DNA of 64,000 nt from an uncultured Pseudomonadota bacterium (GTDB taxonomy: Bacteria; Pseudomonadota; Alphaproteobacteria; RF32; CAG-239): assembly GCA_949295025.1 (NCBI GenBank), contig CASFJK010000001.1, positions 186,001-250,000 on the forward strand, in the 5' to 3' direction. Positions 26,562 to 36,218 of the stretch are shown piece by piece. The position numbers were made by a program, and so were the translations under genes. The notes below the pieces were generated by a model, which had not been told where the DNA came from, made no database searches, and saw only the letters and a program-made list of their open reading frames with translations. Every line of letters starts with the position of its first letter. Position 1 is the first letter of the stretch.

Positions 26562-27584
26562 CTATACTCTTATGCCGTATTCTATCAGTTTCTTTCTGAC
26601 AAAACCACGTAAAGAAACCTCAGGTCTGGCTCCATAGTGTGAAATTACTTCGGAAGCAGCAATACTGCCGATGATGGCGCATGTTCCTAAAGAGCGTCCT
26701 TGGATGATGCCATATAAAAATCCGGCAGCGTAAGAATCTCCGGCACCTGTTGTATCAACAACATCGGTTACTTTTTCAGCTTCTACAAAAGTTTGAGTAC
26801 GTCCATTGACAATGACAGAACCTTTTTCGCTACGTGTTACTGCGGCAATTTCAACATGAGGTTTGATCATGTCTAATGTTTTGTATAAATCTTGTTCTTC
26901 AAACAAATCTTTGATTTCTTCTTCATTGCAGAACAAAATATCGACATATTTTTCTACAATTTTTTTGAATTCGGGACGATGACGGTCAACGCAAGAACAA
27001 TCAGATAAGCTGAAAGCTACTTTGCGACCATGTTTGTGAGCCAATTTGCAAGCTTTTATCATAGCTTTTTGTGCGCTGTATGTATCCCATAAATAACCTT
27101 CCAAATAGATGATTTTTGCAGCTTTAATGATGTTTTCATCAATGTCGGCAGTGGAAAGTTTTTTTGCGGCTCCAAGGTAGGTGAACATGCTGCGTTCAGC
27201 ATCGGGAGTAACCAAAACAATACTACGTCCGGTCATTGGTCCTTCGTTTAAAGAAGGCGTGTCAAAATCAACCCCGGCAGCACCAATATCTCTTTTGAAG
27301 AGTTGGCCTAATTCATCATCATGGACTTTGCCGATGAATGCCGGAGAGCCACCTAATGATGCCAAACAAGCAACAGTATTGGCTGCCGAACCACCACAAA
27401 TTTCTCTTTCAGGAATCAAATCTTGATAGATTTTGCCGGCATCTTTGGCCTCAACCAAAGTCATTCCGCCTTTAACCAATTGGCGTTCGCTTAAAAAGCC
27501 TTCACCAACTTTTGCTAAAACATCAACAATGGCATTGCCGATGCCAACAACGTCATAATATGTGTTATCCGATTTTGTTATCAT
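26562..27584 (-). CDS. PfkB-family sugar/nucleoside kinase, adenosine kinase-like
   Basis: The 340-residue protein has the PfkB N-terminal motif EICGGSAANTVACLASLGGSPAFIGKVHDDELG and the C-terminal motif DTTGAGDSYAAGFLYGI with the catalytic Asp. VVGIGNAIVDVLAKV at the start and the overall layout match the alphaproteobacterial adenosine kinase branch. The substrate cannot be fixed from sequence alone. It is monocistronic and divergent from nothing obvious; the ferredoxin gene lies upstream on the same strand with its own terminator. Confidence 0.85.
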   Translation of the reverse strand: MITKSDNTYYDVVGIGNAIVDVLAKVGEGFLSERQLVKGGMTLVEAKDAGKIYQDLIPEREICGGSAANTVACLASLGGSPAFIGKVHDDELGQLFKRDIGAAGVDFDTPSLNEGPMTGRSIVLVTPDAERSMFTYLGAAKKLSTADIDENIIKAAKIIYLEGYLWDTYSAQKAMIKACKLAHKHGRKVAFSLSDCSCVDRHRPEFKKIVEKYVDILFCNEEEIKDLFEEQDLYKTLDMIKPHVEIAAVTRSEKGSVIVNGRTQTFVEAEKVTDVVDTTGAGDSYAAGFLYGIIQGRSLGTCAIIGSIAASEVISHYGARPEVSLRGFVRKKLIEYGIRV

Positions 27585-27657
27585 TATGAAAAATCCAAAT
27601 AAATTAAACTTACTTTATTTACTTAATATAGTTTTACGGATTCTGCAAGGCAAAATA

Positions 27658-27692
27658 AAAGCCCTGACAAAATATGCAGGGCTTTTATTAAA
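27658..27692 (-). terminator. Terminator of the ferredoxin gene
   Basis: Stem AAAAGCCCTG / CAGGGCTTTT, followed on the - strand by T residues. Confidence 0.85.
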
Positions 27693-27705
27693 ATTTTTTT
27701 GACTA

Positions 27706-27945
27706 TTAGTCTTTAGCAGCAGGCCATTCAGCAGCTTTTTCGGCGTTGAAGTCAATCCATTTTTGATCAGCATCGGCATCGTTGCAGATTGCGCCTTGTG
27801 GGCATTCAGAGATGCAAACACCGCAGTCAATGCAGACATCAGGATTTACAACCATTTGAGATTCGCCTTCGTGGAAAGCTTCTACCGGACAAACATCTAC
27901 GCAAGATCTGCATTTGATGCAGGAATCATTTACTACAGATACCAT
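27706..27945 (-). CDS. 2[4Fe-4S] ferredoxin (79 aa)
   Basis: A small electron carrier with two cluster motifs CIKCRSCVDVCPVEAF and CIDCGVCISECPQGAI, both CxxCxxCxxxCP. It is therefore the 8Fe type; FdxA-type 7Fe ferredoxins have a CxxCxxxxC spacing in the first motif that is absent here. The C-terminal tail is acidic (DADADQKWIDFNAEKAAEWP), as in alphaproteobacterial FdxA relatives. The start at 27945 is chosen because GGAG lies 9 nt upstream; ATG 27960 has no ribosome site. Confidence 0.9.
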   Translation of the reverse strand: MVSVVNDSCIKCRSCVDVCPVEAFHEGESQMVVNPDVCIDCGVCISECPQGAICNDADADQKWIDFNAEKAAEWPAAKD

Positions 27946-28030
27946 ATTAAAAAACTCCATGTAATTACATTAATATCAGAAGTTACTCTAGTCTGATTGA
28001 ATTTAAAATCAAGCTTTTTTCTTTTTACAG

Positions 28031-28060
28031 CTTGCGAAATATATTTTGACTTCCCATATA
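28031..28060 (+). promoter_or_regulatory. Predicted sigma-32 (heat-shock) promoter of htpG
   Basis: CTTGCGAAA at 28031, 15 nt from the end of CTTGCGA to CCCATATA at 28053-28060; close to the proteobacterial RpoH consensus (CTTGAAA / CCCATnT). The htpG start lies about 35 nt downstream. Confidence 0.7.
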
Positions 28061-28095
28061 TATCAATAATCAGAAGACTTTGAGGAGTTTATAAA

Positions 28096-29934
28096 ATGTC
28101 TGAAAAAATGAATTTTCAAGCTGAAGTCAGCAAACTCTTGGATATTGTGGTCAACTCGCTTTATTCAGAAAAATATATTTTTTTGCGTGAACTTATTTCA
28201 AATGCTAGTGATGCTTGTGATAAGCTCAAATATTTGGTTTTAACAAATCCGGATATTGCTAAAAGTTCAGGTGAATTTAAAATTAAAATTACTCCAGATG
28301 CCAAAGAAAACACATTGATGATTTCTGATAACGGTATTGGTATGAATAGAGATGATTTGATTAATCATTTGGGAACAATTGCAAAATCGGGTACTGCAGA
28401 TTTTGTGAATAATGCCAAAGATAATGGTTCCAGCGTTGACTTAATCGGTCAGTTCGGTGTGGGTTTTTATTCTGCTTTTATGGTTGCTTCTAAGGTAGAA
28501 ATTGTTACCAAAAAAGCCGGTGAAGACAAAGCTTGGAAATGGACTTCAGACGGTATCGGCGGATTTGAAATTGAAGAAGCACAAAAAGATGTGAACGGTA
28601 CCGATATTAAACTTTATTTGAAAGAAGATGATAAAAACTTTACCGATACTATTTATTTGCGCTACATTATTCGTACATATTCTGACCATATTAACTATCC
28701 AATTGTTCTTTGCTTGGGTGAAGCCGGTGAGGAAAATGTGAATACCGGTTCAGCTTTGTGGGCACGTCATAAAAGTGAAATTACCCAAGAACAATATAAA
28801 GAATTTTATCATCATCTTTCGAAAAACTTTGATGAACCGTGGATGACACTTCACTTCAAAGCAGAAGGAAATATGGAATATACCGGTTTGTTGTATATTC
28901 CAAAACAAGCACCATATGATTTGTTTCAACCAGATAAGAAAACAGGCTTAAAACTCTATGTTAATAAGGTCTTTATTTCAGATAAAGTTGAAGAGCTTTT
29001 GCCTTCTTATTTGCGTTTTGTGGTTGGGGTTATCGACTCCTCGGATTTACCATTGAATATTTCTCGAGAAATGTTGCAACAAAGTGCACTTTTGGAAAAA
29101 ATTCGTCACGGTACGGTTTCAAGAATTTTGAAAGAGCTTAAAAAACGTTCCGAAAATTATGATGATTATATGCTTTTTTGGAAAGATTTTGGAATTGCTT
29201 TCAAAGAAGGTATTTATGAAGACTTTAATAATCGCGAAGAAATTGCCTCTCTTTCTCGTTTTATGTCAACGCATGATACTGAAAAATATACTTCGCTTGA
29301 TGATTATATTTCGCGAATCGCCGATGATAAAAAAGTTATTTACTATATTACCGGTGATGATGAAAAAGTTTTGCGTAACAATCCGCAATTGGAAGCTTTC
29401 AAAGCCAAAAATATTGAAGTTTTGTTGCTTACCGACCCGATTGATGAATTTTGGACTCAAACTTTGCAAAATTATAAAGGCTATGCCATCAAACACATCA
29501 ATCAGGCAGATATAGATTGGAAGTTAGAACGAGACTCTCAAAAAGCAGCAGATGGCGATATGCAAAAGTTGATTGATAAGTTGACTGAAATGTTTAAGAC
29601 CGAAGTAGGCAAAGTGGTTACAACCGATAAATTGACTAAATCTCCGGTTAGCTTGACAGTTGAAAATGGTCAAATGTCTATCCATTTGGAGCGTTTGATG
29701 CGCAATCATCAGCAACAAACAGCTTTTGCCAGCACGAGAATTCTTGAACTGAATCCGTATCATCCGTTGATTATCAAGCTTTCTGAAATGGTGGGTGAGA
29801 ACAAAGATATGGCAAAAGTGGAAGAAGTGGCAAAAATTTTGCTTGACCAAGCTAAAATTGCTGAAGGTGAAGCTATTTCAGATCCGTCTTTCTATGCTGA
29901 AAAACTTTCAGAATATATTTTGAAAGCTATTTAA
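28096..29934 (+). CDS. htpG: Molecular chaperone HtpG (Hsp90)
   Basis: HtpG is the ATP-dependent bacterial Hsp90. The 612-residue product carries the GHKL ATP-binding domain: NSLYSEKYIFLRELISNASDACDKLKY, DNGIGMNRDDL and IGQFGVGFYSAFMV. The middle domain follows with PLNISREMLQQS, and then the C-terminal dimerisation domain. AGGAG precedes ATG 28096. The upstream sigma-32-type promoter fits heat-shock control. Confidence 0.97.
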   Translation: MSEKMNFQAEVSKLLDIVVNSLYSEKYIFLRELISNASDACDKLKYLVLTNPDIAKSSGEFKIKITPDAKENTLMISDNGIGMNRDDLINHLGTIAKSGTADFVNNAKDNGSSVDLIGQFGVGFYSAFMVASKVEIVTKKAGEDKAWKWTSDGIGGFEIEEAQKDVNGTDIKLYLKEDDKNFTDTIYLRYIIRTYSDHINYPIVLCLGEAGEENVNTGSALWARHKSEITQEQYKEFYHHLSKNFDEPWMTLHFKAEGNMEYTGLLYIPKQAPYDLFQPDKKTGLKLYVNKVFISDKVEELLPSYLRFVVGVIDSSDLPLNISREMLQQSALLEKIRHGTVSRILKELKKRSENYDDYMLFWKDFGIAFKEGIYEDFNNREEIASLSRFMSTHDTEKYTSLDDYISRIADDKKVIYYITGDDEKVLRNNPQLEAFKAKNIEVLLLTDPIDEFWTQTLQNYKGYAIKHINQADIDWKLERDSQKAADGDMQKLIDKLTEMFKTEVGKVVTTDKLTKSPVSLTVENGQMSIHLERLMRNHQQQTAFASTRILELNPYHPLIIKLSEMVGENKDMAKVEEVAKILLDQAKIAEGEAISDPSFYAEKLSEYILKAI

Positions 29935-29995
29935 TATTAATCAATTTTTATGCTTTTTAACGTACACTCCTTTATGAATGTAAAGGAGTGTACTT

Positions 29996-30673
29996 ATGTT
30001 ATATGCTGTTTTAGGTTTTATATTTGGTTGTCTTATTCCTTATTTAGCGCGCCGATTTGCAAAGTTTATGCCAGCTACATTTGCTTATGCGTTGGTTGAA
30101 ATTTGTCGTCCCGGTAAAAGACTCTCTGCAGCCAAAAGACAAGATATGCGGTATAAAAAACTTAAAAATAAATTTTTATGGCACTCTTTTGTTTGCGGTA
30201 TTGTTACTGCTGTTTTGTCTTTGATGGCATTGCTTCATTTTGGGGAAGCGGCAATAGGTTGGTATTTGTTCTTTATTTGGTCTTTGCTTTTGATGACAGA
30301 GATTGATTATCGCATGTTCTTGTTGCCAGATATTTTAACACTTCCTCTTTTGATTGTTGGTTTTGTTTATGCTGTTTTTGTTTCCGATTGGACTTTTGCC
30401 GCTGATAGTGCGTTGGGGGCTTGTTTTGGATATTTTATGCCGGTTTTTGCCAGTTTGCTTTTGGTTTGGAAAAACAAAGATATGTTTGGCGGTGGAGATA
30501 TTAAGTTGCTTGCAGCTCTTGGGGCTTGGTTTGGTCTTGAAAGACTTATTTATACAATCTTGCTTTCTGTTGTTGTTTTTGTTTTGCAGTCAATTATTTT
30601 GCGGCAGCGTGCCGGTGCTTATGGGCCGGCAGTGGCAATATCCGCAATTGTTATTGCATTCTATTTCTTTTAA
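29996..30673 (+). CDS. A24-family prepilin peptidase (PilD/GspO type)
   Basis: Membrane aspartyl protease that trims type IV pilin or pseudopilin leaders. The 225-residue protein has about seven membrane segments. The two catalytic Asp regions are EIDYRMFLLPDILTLPL and the GxGD motif in MFGGGDIKLLAALGAWFG. The N-terminal cytosolic loop lacks the CxxC...CxxC zinc ligands of classical PilD, so methylase activity may be missing. No pilin or secretion genes lie in this window. The spacing after htpG is short, with its own ribosome site AAAGGAG. Confidence 0.85.
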   Translation: MLYAVLGFIFGCLIPYLARRFAKFMPATFAYALVEICRPGKRLSAAKRQDMRYKKLKNKFLWHSFVCGIVTAVLSLMALLHFGEAAIGWYLFFIWSLLLMTEIDYRMFLLPDILTLPLLIVGFVYAVFVSDWTFAADSALGACFGYFMPVFASLLLVWKNKDMFGGGDIKLLAALGAWFGLERLIYTILLSVVVFVLQSIILRQRAGAYGPAVAISAIVIAFYFF

Positions 30674-30711
30674 GATAAAATAAAAAAAATTAAATTTTAA
30701 GGACAAAGGTC

Positions 30712-31449
30712 ATGATGTTTGAAAAAGTAAAAAAATTGGTTGAGGAAAAGTTCTTTTATAAACAACCAGAAGATAAAAGAAAACTGAACCGTCTTTTAGA
30801 AAGTCATAATTTTGACTTGTTTATCATCTCTGTTATTTTGGTAGATGCCTTTGTCTTAGGGCTTTTGGCTTCTGATGTCTTTGATATTTATTATAGCCAT
30901 CTGCTATTTTTGCTAGATAGATTGTTTATGGGAATTTTCATTATGGAAATGCTCTTAAAGATATATGTCTATCGCAAAGCTTTTTTTAAAAATGGTTGGA
31001 ATGTTTTTGATTTTATTATCGTGGCTGTTTCATCCGTACCATACGCAAGTTCTTTAATCGTTTTGAGAACTTTTCGTATATTCAGATTGTTTAAATTTTT
31101 GGATCATTTCAAAAGTTTGGACAATTTGGTAGATACTTTTATTAAGTTGTTGCCAAACTTTGTATCTCTATTGGCTGTTGAAGCTGTTATCTTTTATTCA
31201 TTCGCGGTTATCGGTGTGAGCTTATATGGTGATGTATTTAAAGATTTTTCAACACTGGGGTCAACATTGTTTGTTTTGATGCAAGCATTTACTTTGGATG
31301 GTTGGGCAGCATCAATTGCTCGTCCGGTGATGTTGGTTTTTCCTGATGCATGGCTCTATTTTACATCATTTATTTTATTATCATTTTTGATTTTGGTTTC
31401 TTTTTTGATGAATGCTATAACAACAGTAATGGACCATCTGAAAAAATAG
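30712..31449 (+). CDS. NaChBac-like voltage-gated cation channel subunit (245 aa)
   Basis: Single-domain six-segment ion channel. S1-S3 are hydrophobic, and S4 has spaced basic residues in VLRTFRIFRLFKFLDHF. The pore loop reads FVLMQAFTLDGWAASIARP before S6 (LYFTSFILLSFLILVSFLMNAITTVM). The filter TLDGWA replaces the TLESWS of sodium-selective NaChBac/NavAb, so ion preference may differ. It is shorter than NaChBac at the C terminus. It probably acts as a homotetramer in the inner membrane. Confidence 0.87.
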   Translation: MMFEKVKKLVEEKFFYKQPEDKRKLNRLLESHNFDLFIISVILVDAFVLGLLASDVFDIYYSHLLFLLDRLFMGIFIMEMLLKIYVYRKAFFKNGWNVFDFIIVAVSSVPYASSLIVLRTFRIFRLFKFLDHFKSLDNLVDTFIKLLPNFVSLLAVEAVIFYSFAVIGVSLYGDVFKDFSTLGSTLFVLMQAFTLDGWAASIARPVMLVFPDAWLYFTSFILLSFLILVSFLMNAITTVMDHLKK

Positions 31450-31462
31450 GACACTATAAAAA

Positions 31463-31500
31463 AGAAAAGGCCTTCTGTTTTTTTGCAGAAGGCTTTTTCT
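31463..31500. terminator. Bidirectional terminator
   Basis: Stem AAAAGGCCTTCTG / GCAGAAGGCTTTTT between convergent genes. Confidence 0.9.
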
Positions 31501-32121
31501 TTATAGTTTGATTGTACCGTTTTTACAGAGTTCAATAACTTTCTGTATATCTTCAGGATAGAAAATATATTGTGTATACATGAACCAAACTGTAAGTAGC
31601 TGACGGTAATGTTCAACAGAAAACTCTGTTTCAACAATCGGATCACTTTCATCATGGTGTGGAAAGATTTTTCTTAATAAACTGTATTCCAGTTTTTTTA
31701 GTTCAGCGAATTTACTTTCATCAAATCCAAGCAGATAAGATCTGTGTTTGGATGCTTTTTCCATTTCCCGAAAATAGTGTTCAAGTAAAATATCTTTTTC
31801 GGGAATGTTGCTTTTTGGTCCAACTTCAGGTTCAATTTTGTAATCTTCTGAGACTTGTTTGATAATATCTGACAGAACCATGTGGCAAAAAACTTGGAAG
31901 TGTTGTTTGTATTTATAGTTTTCATCGGCTCGTAGCATTTGCACTTGAACATGCTCATCGCAAACCAAGTCTTCAAATAACTTATAATCAGGATGTTCCT
32001 GACCAAACATAACCCCAATGATGCCGAGAAAGTGTTTTTTTGTTTTTTCGGCCATTTTAATAGAACCGATAATACGCAGGATATCATTCTGCATTTTTTC
32101 AATAGCTACTCTATTTTCCAT
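31501..32121 (-). CDS. Hypothetical protein (206 aa)
   Basis: Unrecognised soluble, mainly helical protein with several His and Cys residues (FGQEHPDYKLFEDLVCDEH, FQVFCHMVL). It has no signal or membrane segment. The leader (TTTTAATTTTTTTTAATT before ATG) is A/T-only without Shine-Dalgarno, like the other orphan genes in this window. It lies between the channel gene and groES and ends in a shared bidirectional terminator. Confidence 0.65.
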   Translation of the reverse strand: MENRVAIEKMQNDILRIIGSIKMAEKTKKHFLGIIGVMFGQEHPDYKLFEDLVCDEHVQVQMLRADENYKYKQHFQVFCHMVLSDIIKQVSEDYKIEPEVGPKSNIPEKDILLEHYFREMEKASKHRSYLLGFDESKFAELKKLEYSLLRKIFPHHDESDPIVETEFSVEHYRQLLTVWFMYTQYIFYPEDIQKVIELCKNGTIKL

Positions 32122-32226
32122 AATTAAAAAAATTAAAATTCATACATAATTATTTTTTTGAGATTCATAAAATAGATAGTTGTATTTTTATTGTCAAAAA
32201 CTTTTTTAAATTTTTTTTCTTGTTTG

Positions 32227-32256
32227 CTTGACTTTGCTCTTCTTAATACCTACTTT
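32227..32256 (+). promoter_or_regulatory. Predicted promoter of groES-groEL
   Basis: CTTGACT at 32227-32233 and TACTTT at 32251-32256 with a 17-nt spacer. The -35 fits both sigma-70 and sigma-32; the -10 is a poor sigma-32 match. No CIRCE (HrcA) inverted repeat is seen. Confidence 0.5.
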
Positions 32257-32292
32257 CTGAATCAGAAAAATATATAATCATGGAGAAAAGTT

Positions 32293-32583
32293 ATGGCTAT
32301 TAAACCGTTACAAGACAGAGTTTTGGTTAAAAGACTCGATGAAAATACTAAAACAGCCGGCGGAATTATCATTCCGGATACAGCTAAAGAAAAACCAAGT
32401 GAAGGTATTGTTGAGGCTGTTGGTCCGGGAATGGTTACTCCTGATGGAAAAACTATTCCGATGACTGTTAAAGTCGGTGATAAAGTTTTATTCGGCAAAT
32501 GGTCAGGCACTGAAATCAAAGTTAAATGCGAAGATCGTTTGATTATTAAAGAGCCTGAAATTTTGGCTATTGTTACAGAATAA
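32293..32583 (+). CDS. groES: Co-chaperonin GroES
   Basis: GroES caps the GroEL ring. The 96-residue product has [36 protein letters not shown], the mobile loop region that contacts GroEL, and the [15 protein letters not shown] and [14 protein letters not shown] beta-barrel strands. Length and motifs are typical. It starts the groES-groEL operon with a 36-nt gap before groEL. Confidence 0.97.
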   Translation: MAIKPLQDRVLVKRLDENTKTAGGIIIPDTAKEKPSEGIVEAVGPGMVTPDGKTIPMTVKVGDKVLFGKWSGTEIKVKCEDRLIIKEPEILAIVTE

Positions 32584-32601
32584 TTGATTTTGAAGTTTTA
32601 A

Positions 32602-34266
<1,665 letters not shown>

Positions 34267-34281
34267 CCAATCGTTCTTGAT

Positions 34282-34320
34282 TAAAAAGCCGAAAGTGTTA
34301 ATATACTTTCGGCTTTTCTT
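34282..34320 (+). terminator. Rho-independent terminator of groESL
   Basis: Stem AAAGCCGAAAGT / ACTTTCGGCTTTT with a T-rich tail. Confidence 0.9.
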
Positions 34321-34331
34321 TTAGGAGAAAT

Positions 34332-34835
34332 ATGATGACAGATATGGTCAGTTTGGAGACCTTGAATAAACTTTTAGAAGAAGGAAAAATATCTTCAACA
34401 GAATATGAGGAACAAAAGAAAATTTTGTTTCGCCGGACTTTGCGCGAATCGGGAGAAAGAGAAAATCCCAAAAGTGGAATAATCTATATATTGTTGGCTT
34501 TCTTTCTTGGAACTCTTGGGGTGCACAATCTTTATGCCGGTTTTTGGAAAAAAGGTTTAATACAATTGTTTTTGACCCTGATGGCACCAATGTTTTTATT
34601 TTTACCCTTGATTGTTACTTCATTGTGGGCATTGGCTGAGCTTTTGTTTAAGCGTAAATCAGCTGATGGGCATATAATGTCAGGAAATCGCAAGTTGATT
34701 TGGTGTTTGCGTTTGTTTGCAATAGTTATTTTTATATCAACTGTGCTTTCGGCAAACTATGTCGATGTAACAATGCCTACGACCAGCGTAAGCGAAGAAG
34801 ATTTATCTGCTATTTCTGAGATTGTGAATTCTTAG
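34332..34835 (+). CDS. TM2 domain protein with SHOCT-like N terminus (167 aa)
   Basis: Residues about 5-35 (SLETLNKLLEEGKISSTEYEEQKKILF) look like the short SHOCT-type oligomerisation motif. A TM2 domain follows: IIYILLAFFLGTLGVHNLYAGFWKKGLIQLFL and a second helix, with the GVHNLYAG turn typical of TM2. A third hydrophobic segment lies near residues 130-147. The role is unknown; TM2 proteins are small inner-membrane proteins. AGGAG lies before the start. The 3' end overlaps the convergent glycosyltransferase gene by 26 bp. Confidence 0.78.
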   Translation: MMTDMVSLETLNKLLEEGKISSTEYEEQKKILFRRTLRESGERENPKSGIIYILLAFFLGTLGVHNLYAGFWKKGLIQLFLTLMAPMFLFLPLIVTSLWALAELLFKRKSADGHIMSGNRKLIWCLRLFAIVIFISTVLSANYVDVTMPTTSVSEEDLSAISEIVNS

Positions 34836-35595
34836 ATTTTTCTTTTTGGATAAATTCATAGTATTTGGCAATTTTTAAAAATCTAAAATTGGCTAATACC
34901 AATGCTTGGATGTAGCCCTCCGTTCCAAGCAGGCAATATCTTTTACCAAAGTAATAATGCAAAAATTGGCGTGGAAATTCAGTAAAAATACGTAGTTTAG
35001 AAATTTTGCGTTTATTCTTAGCTAAGGTTTTGACCAATTCTGAACTATGAATATTATATTTTGCCGTAGCTTGTTCCAAACTCAAAATGCAAAAATGATG
35101 AATCTTATTTTTTAATTGTCCGATTTTTTGACCATCATCAACCTTAATACGGTCTTTGTTCATCAAATCTTCCGGCATATGGGCAAATTGGCGATTGTAT
35201 AAACGCACAACATTGAAAGTGTGTGTAAAGCGACGTGGTTTTTTATCGTTCGGAAACATGTTGCAGATTTTGAGTTTATAGGCATTAAACTCAGGTGTTG
35301 TTTTTTTCCAAGCTTTTAATTCTGCTACCAACTCGTTAGATAAAACTTCATCAGCGTCAAGCATCAAAACCCAATCATTTGAACATTGCTTTTCAGCAAA
35401 GGATTTTTGTTTGCAATAAGTTTCCCAATCATGATGAATGACTTTGGCGCCAAGCTTTTTTGCAATTTCCGTTGTGTTATCTTTGGAACCACTGTCAACT
35501 ATAATGATTTCATCGGCAACTTTTTGAGCTTGTTTGATTGTGTTTTCGATTCTGGCTTCTTCATTCAATGTGATGATATAAACGGAAAGCTGCAT
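34810..35595 (-). CDS. Family 2 glycosyltransferase (WaaE/KdtX-like)
   Basis: The 261-residue GT-A fold protein starts LSVYIITLNEEARIENTIKQA and has IIIVDSGSKDNT and the metal-binding WVLMLDADEVLSNEL, followed by RRFTHTFNVVRLYNRQ. This layout matches the lipopolysaccharide core beta-glucosyl/heptosyl transferases of the WaaE group. It has no membrane segment. No other LPS gene is adjacent. It overlaps the TM2 gene tail to tail. Confidence 0.83.
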   Translation of the reverse strand: MQLSVYIITLNEEARIENTIKQAQKVADEIIIVDSGSKDNTTEIAKKLGAKVIHHDWETYCKQKSFAEKQCSNDWVLMLDADEVLSNELVAELKAWKKTTPEFNAYKLKICNMFPNDKKPRRFTHTFNVVRLYNRQFAHMPEDLMNKDRIKVDDGQKIGQLKNKIHHFCILSLEQATAKYNIHSSELVKTLAKNKRKISKLRIFTEFPRQFLHYYFGKRYCLLGTEGYIQALVLANFRFLKIAKYYEFIQKEKSKNSQSQK

Positions 35596-35703
35596 TTTTC
35601 TTTATCCTTTTGTTAGTTTATTGTAAAAATATGAAAAAAATTTAGGAAAAGCAAGGAAGATTGTGTCTTTATAAAAAAAAGTGAAAAAAATTAAAAAAAA
35701 TGC

Positions 35704-35731
35704 TTGCAATATTTTTTTTATATGGTATTAA
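35704..35731 (+). promoter_or_regulatory. Predicted promoter of tRNA-Gly
   Basis: TTGCAA, a 16-nt spacer, then TATTAA, ending 18 nt before the mature tRNA 5' end. Confidence 0.55.
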
Positions 35732-35749
35732 ATATCTCGTTCTGATGAT

Positions 35750-35824
35750 GCGGGCGTAGCTCAGGGGTAGAGCGCAACCTTGCCAAGGTTGATGTCGAGG
35801 GTTCGAATCCCTTCACCCGCTCCA
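35750..35824 (+). tRNA. tRNA-Gly (anticodon GCC), CCA encoded
   Basis: Cloverleaf: acceptor GCGGGCG / CACCCGC (one C-A mismatch), D-arm with AGCTCAGGGGTAGAGC, anticodon stem-loop AACCTTGCCAAGGTT with GCC, and T-arm GAGGGTTCGAATCCCTT. The 3' CCA is encoded. Confidence 0.96.
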
Positions 35825-35912
35825 ATTTCTAAAGACCTCCACGAAAAGTGTTGAGGTCTTTTTTTTTATCTTAAGTTTTGTTTATGCGGGTGAAGGGATT
35901 GCATCCCTGTCT
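35816..35912 (+). repeat. Direct repeat, copy 1 (tRNA-Gly end, terminator, inverted tRNA end)
   Basis: Starts in the tRNA-Gly 3' end (CCCGCTCCA), contains the terminator AGACCTC...GAGGTCT (35831-35868), then GCGGGTGAAGGGATT (35886-35900), an exact 15-bp reverse complement of tRNA positions 35806-35820. Copy 2 at 36060-36154 is almost identical. Confidence 0.85.
35831..35868 (+). terminator. Terminator after tRNA-Gly
   Basis: Stem AAAGACCTC / GAGGTCTTT followed by T-run; duplicated at 36073-36108. Confidence 0.85.
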
Positions 35913-36059
35913 GGCTAGTAAGTTCGCTTTAGCTCACTAACAGCGCTACGGTCACTTAATTTGTAACGCTTTGTCGGCGAGGCTGTCGCTTGCCTTAAAG
36001 CTAACAAATTTTCGCCTGTCGTTAGAAAATCCTCCGCCGGAGAATTTTCTTTCCTTCAG
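35913..36059. repeat. Structured spacer between the two direct repeats
   Basis: About 147 bp, more GC-rich than its surroundings, with nested inverted repeats: AATTTGT...ACAAATT and GAAAATCCTCC-GCC-GGAGAATTTTC. No coding frame is convincing. Possible folded RNA or mobile remnant. Confidence 0.5.
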
Positions 36060-36154
36060 CCCGCTCCAATTTCTAAAGACCTCCACGAAAAGTGTTGAGG
36101 TCTTTTTTTATCTTAAGTTTTGTTTATGCGGGTGAAGGGATTACATCCCTGTCT
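36060..36154 (+). repeat. Direct repeat, copy 2
   Basis: About 95 bp nearly identical to 35816-35912, preceded by CCTTCAG, so it begins with a degraded copy of the tRNA-Gly 3' end. It includes a second terminator stem and a second inverted tRNA end (36128-36142). Confidence 0.85.
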
Positions 36155-36218
36155 ATATATCAACTTGAAAATATATTCCAAAAGATTATATTTATTGAAG
36201 TTGAAGGAGATAAGTACG

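Noticed and set aside
32160-32292. CIRCE/HrcA operator before groES
   Set aside because: No TTAGCACTC-N9-GAGTGCTAA-like inverted repeat is present in the leader.
35816-36154. Two direct repeats considered as a CRISPR array
   Set aside because: Only two copies, about 96 bp each with a single 147-bp spacer, no cas genes, and the repeat includes a tRNA end and a terminator.
36120-36218. Longer start for the GtrA-like protein at 36120
   Set aside because: The added 33 residues derive from the repeat copy downstream of tRNA-Gly, and the ribosome site GAAGGAGA clearly serves ATG 36219.
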